From positions 1 to 6,382 of the forward strand of contig JAIESJ010000313.1 in NCBI GenBank assembly GCA_019746155.1: a DNA stretch of 6,382 nucleotides. The letters run 5' to 3'. The position numbers were made by a program, and so were the translations under genes. This DNA is from Burkholderiales bacterium. GTDB taxonomy: Bacteria; Pseudomonadota; Gammaproteobacteria; Burkholderiales; SG8-41. Numbering within the stretch: the first letter of the stretch is position 1; every line of letters begins with the position of its first letter. Below, in pieces: positions 4,586 through 6,382 of the stretch. The notes beneath the pieces are model-generated. The model made no database searches. It was not told where the DNA came from and saw only the letters and a program-made list of their open reading frames with translations.

Positions 4586-6382
4586 GACACCCTCTTGAGC
4601 GGTACCACGGTGCGGGCCACGGCGTGCTGCGATATCTGATCGACGATGAAGCGTGCGGTGATCGGCGTGCCGTCGTAGTGCAGCACCGACAGCAGCCGCG
4701 CCGGATTCATCTTGGCTTCGTTGACGAGCATGGTCTTCAGCTGCGCGTCGCGGTTCTGCTCGACCACGAACACCCACGGATGGGAGGCGACGAAGTCGTT
4801 GATTTCTTCCTGGAACGGGAAGCCGCGCACGCGCAATGCGTTGACGTGGATGCCGCGGGAGGCCAGGACGTCAAGCGCTTCCCGCATCGCGGGACTGGTC
4901 GAGCCGTAGAAAATCGCGCCGAAGCGCGCGGGTTTCCCGGCCGGATAGAGCAGGGGTCTGGGCACCAGCGCCTTGGCGGTTTCGAACTTTCTCAGCAGCC
5001 GCTGCACATTGTCCACATAATCGGGGCCGGCCTCGGAGTAGCGCGCGTAGCGGTCCTTGGTCGTGCCGCGGGTGAAATAGCTGCCGCGCGAAGGATGCGT
5101 ACCGGGATAGGTGCGGTAGGCGATGCCATCGCCGTCGACGTCGAGGTAGCGGCCGAATTCCCTGCCGCTCTCCAGCATCTCGTAGGTCATGACCTTGCCG
5201 CGGTCGTAGGCGCGCGCATCGTCCCATTGGAACGGCTTGCACAGCCGCGTGTTCATGCCGATGTCGAGATCGGTCATCACGAATATCGGCGTCTGCAGCC
5301 GCTCGGCGAGATCGAAGGCCTGCGCCGTGAACTCGAAACACTCGGTCGGGTCCTCGGGGAACAGCAACACATGCTTGGTGTCGCCGTGCGAGGCATAGGC
5401 GCACGAGATCAGGTCCGACTGCTGGGTACGCGTCGGCATGCCGGTCGAGGGGCCGCCGCGCTGCACGTCAATCAGCACCACCGGGATCTCGGCAAAATAG
5501 GCGAGCCCGATGAACTCCGTCATCAGCGAGATGCCGGGACCGGAAGTTGCGGTAAACGAACGCGCACCGTTCCAGCCCGCGCCGATGGCGATGCCGACCG
5601 AGGCGAGTTCGTCCTCGCCCTGGATGATGGCGTAGCGGTGCTTGCCGGTGGCGGGGTCAACCCTGAATTTCTGGCAGTATTTGATGAACGCTTCCGCAAG
5701 CGAGGAGGAAGGCGTGATCGGATACCACGCGCACACCGTGGCGCCGCCGTAGACCGCGCCCAGCGCCGCAGCGCTGTTGCCATCGACGAAAATCCTGTCG
5801 CCGACGTTGTCGGCGCGCTTCACGCGGATGCCGAGCGGGCAGTCGAGATGTTGCTGCGCATAGTCGTGTCCCAGCCGCAGCGCCTTCACGTTGGACTGCA
5901 GCAGCGCCTCCTTGCCCTTGTACTGCTCCGAAAACAGCTTCTCAATCTCGGCGGGATCGATGTCCAGCAGTGCCGAAAGCGCGCCGACGTAGATGATGTT
6001 CTTGAACAGCTGGCGCTGCCGCGGGTCGCTGTAGGCCGTATTGCCGATTTCGGTGAGCGGCATGCCGATGACGTTGATGTCCTCGCGGAACTTCGATTTC
6101 GGCAGCGGCCTGGAATTGTCGTAGAAGAGATAGCCGCCGGGCTCGATCTCCTTCAGATCCGCGTCCCAGGTCTGCGGGTTCATCGCGACCATGAGGTCGA
6201 CGCCGCCGCGCCGGCCCTGATAGCCGGTTTCGTTGACGCGCACTTCGTACCACGTCGGCAGGCCCTGGATATTGGACGGGAAGATGTTGCGCGGGCTGAC
6301 CGGCACGCCCATCCTCAGAATGGCGCGCGCGAAGAGCTCGTTGGCCGAAGCCGACCCCGAGCCGTTGATGTTGGCGAATTTG
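4582..6382 (-). CDS. korA: 2-oxoacid:acceptor oxidoreductase, fused gamma/alpha subunit, 5' end cut by window
   Basis: Partner of KorB in the two-subunit 2-oxoacid:acceptor oxidoreductase. The frame stays open to the window edge (first full codon ends at base 6381), giving 599 visible residues beginning KFANINGSGSASANE. By family length only a dozen or so N-terminal residues should be missing. The gamma domain comes first (about fragment residues 1-190), with the SGSASANELFARAILRMG and NIFPSNIQGLPTWYEVRV segments. The alpha domain follows with YPITP (5710-5724), the 2-oxoacid recognition motif, then QGEDELASVGIAIGAGWNGAR, TATSGPGISLM and RGGPSTGMPTRTQQSDL. The Arg of that last motif (codon 5458-5460) is the likely carboxylate-binding residue. 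The gamma-alpha fusion is usual for two-subunit Kor enzymes. The stop TGA overlaps the korB ATG, so translation is probably coupled. The ATG at 6310-6312 is internal, because conserved sequence continues upstream of it. Confidence 0.94.
   Translation of the reverse strand, partial: KFANINGSGSASANELFARAILRMGVPVSPRNIFPSNIQGLPTWYEVRVNETGYQGRRGGVDLMVAMNPQTWDADLKEIEPGGYLFYDNSRPLPKSKFREDINVIGMPLTEIGNTAYSDPRQRQLFKNIIYVGALSALLDIDPAEIEKLFSEQYKGKEALLQSNVKALRLGHDYAQQHLDCPLGIRVKRADNVGDRIFVDGNSAAALGAVYGGATVCAWYPITPSSSLAEAFIKYCQKFRVDPATGKHRYAIIQGEDELASVGIAIGAGWNGARSFTATSGPGISLMTEFIGLAYFAEIPVVLIDVQRGGPSTGMPTRTQQSDLISCAYASHGDTKHVLLFPEDPTECFEFTAQAFDLAERLQTPIFVMTDLDIGMNTRLCKPFQWDDARAYDRGKVMTYEMLESGREFGRYLDVDGDGIAYRTYPGTHPSRGSYFTRGTTKDRYARYSEAGPDYVDNVQRLLRKFETAKALVPRPLLYPAGKPARFGAIFYGSTSPAMREALDVLASRGIHVNALRVRGFPFQEEINDFVASHPWVFVVEQNRDAQLKTMLVNEAKMNPARLLSVLHYDGTPITARFIVDQISQHAVARTVVPLKRVS
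4590..4596 (-). promoter_or_regulatory. Ribosome-binding site of korB, inside the 3' end of korA
   Basis: On the - strand AAGAGGG lies 4 bases before the korB ATG. It supports the start at 4585 and, with the ATGA overlap, suggests translational coupling that keeps the two subunits in equal amounts. Confidence 0.6.

Noticed and set aside
3968..4639. A 223-codon + strand frame opposite korB, and a similar one at 3440-3940
   Set aside because: Both are antisense shadows of a strongly conserved gene, with no domain or sensible start context.
4586..4777. Upstream extension of korB by 64 residues from a start at 4777 (- strand)
   Set aside because: The extra residues are Arg/Ala-rich shadow sequence of korA in another frame. 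ATG 4585 has a ribosome-binding site, the ATGA overlap and the family's usual N-terminus.
1..6382. tRNA, rRNA, CRISPR array, insertion sequence or riboswitch
   Set aside because: No cloverleaf-like segment, spaced direct repeats, transposase or recognisable aptamer was seen on either strand.

Overview
The window looks like chromosomal DNA from a GC-rich betaproteobacterium (Nitrosomonadales/Rhodocyclales-like). This rests on protein character and on the gene order RNB-family ribonuclease, tonB, aroE, mtgA, which I recall from those groups; no database search was made. Nothing suggests a phage, plasmid or recent island. All the genes are recognisable and look intact, apart from two cut off by the window edges.

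Left part, + strand (1-3370): the 3' end of an RNase II/R-type exoribonuclease, a TonB-family energy transducer, shikimate dehydrogenase (AroE) and monofunctional peptidoglycan glycosyltransferase (MtgA). All four point the same way. They are separated by gaps of about 100-175 bases, and these gaps hold repeats and hairpins rather than obvious promoters. Two unrelated inverted arrays of 7-base units flank aroE. A strong 40-base hairpin lies just before mtgA.

Right part, - strand (3530-6382): a two-gene operon for a CoA-dependent 2-oxoacid:acceptor oxidoreductase, probably 2-oxoglutarate-type (KorA gamma/alpha fusion, then KorB). The genes share a 4-base ATGA overlap. The 5' end of korA lies outside the window. 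The operon converges on mtgA, and a hairpin lies across the korB stop codon between them.

The functions belong to separate pathways: RNA turnover, TonB-dependent outer-membrane uptake, aromatic amino-acid synthesis, cell-wall glycan synthesis, and ferredoxin-linked central carbon metabolism. The cluster looks like conserved housekeeping order, not a dedicated system. I found no convincing new multi-gene system. The most interesting signals are the repeats: a 34-base hairpin present twice at gene 3' ends with compensatory stem changes, and the heptad-unit inverted arrays around aroE.
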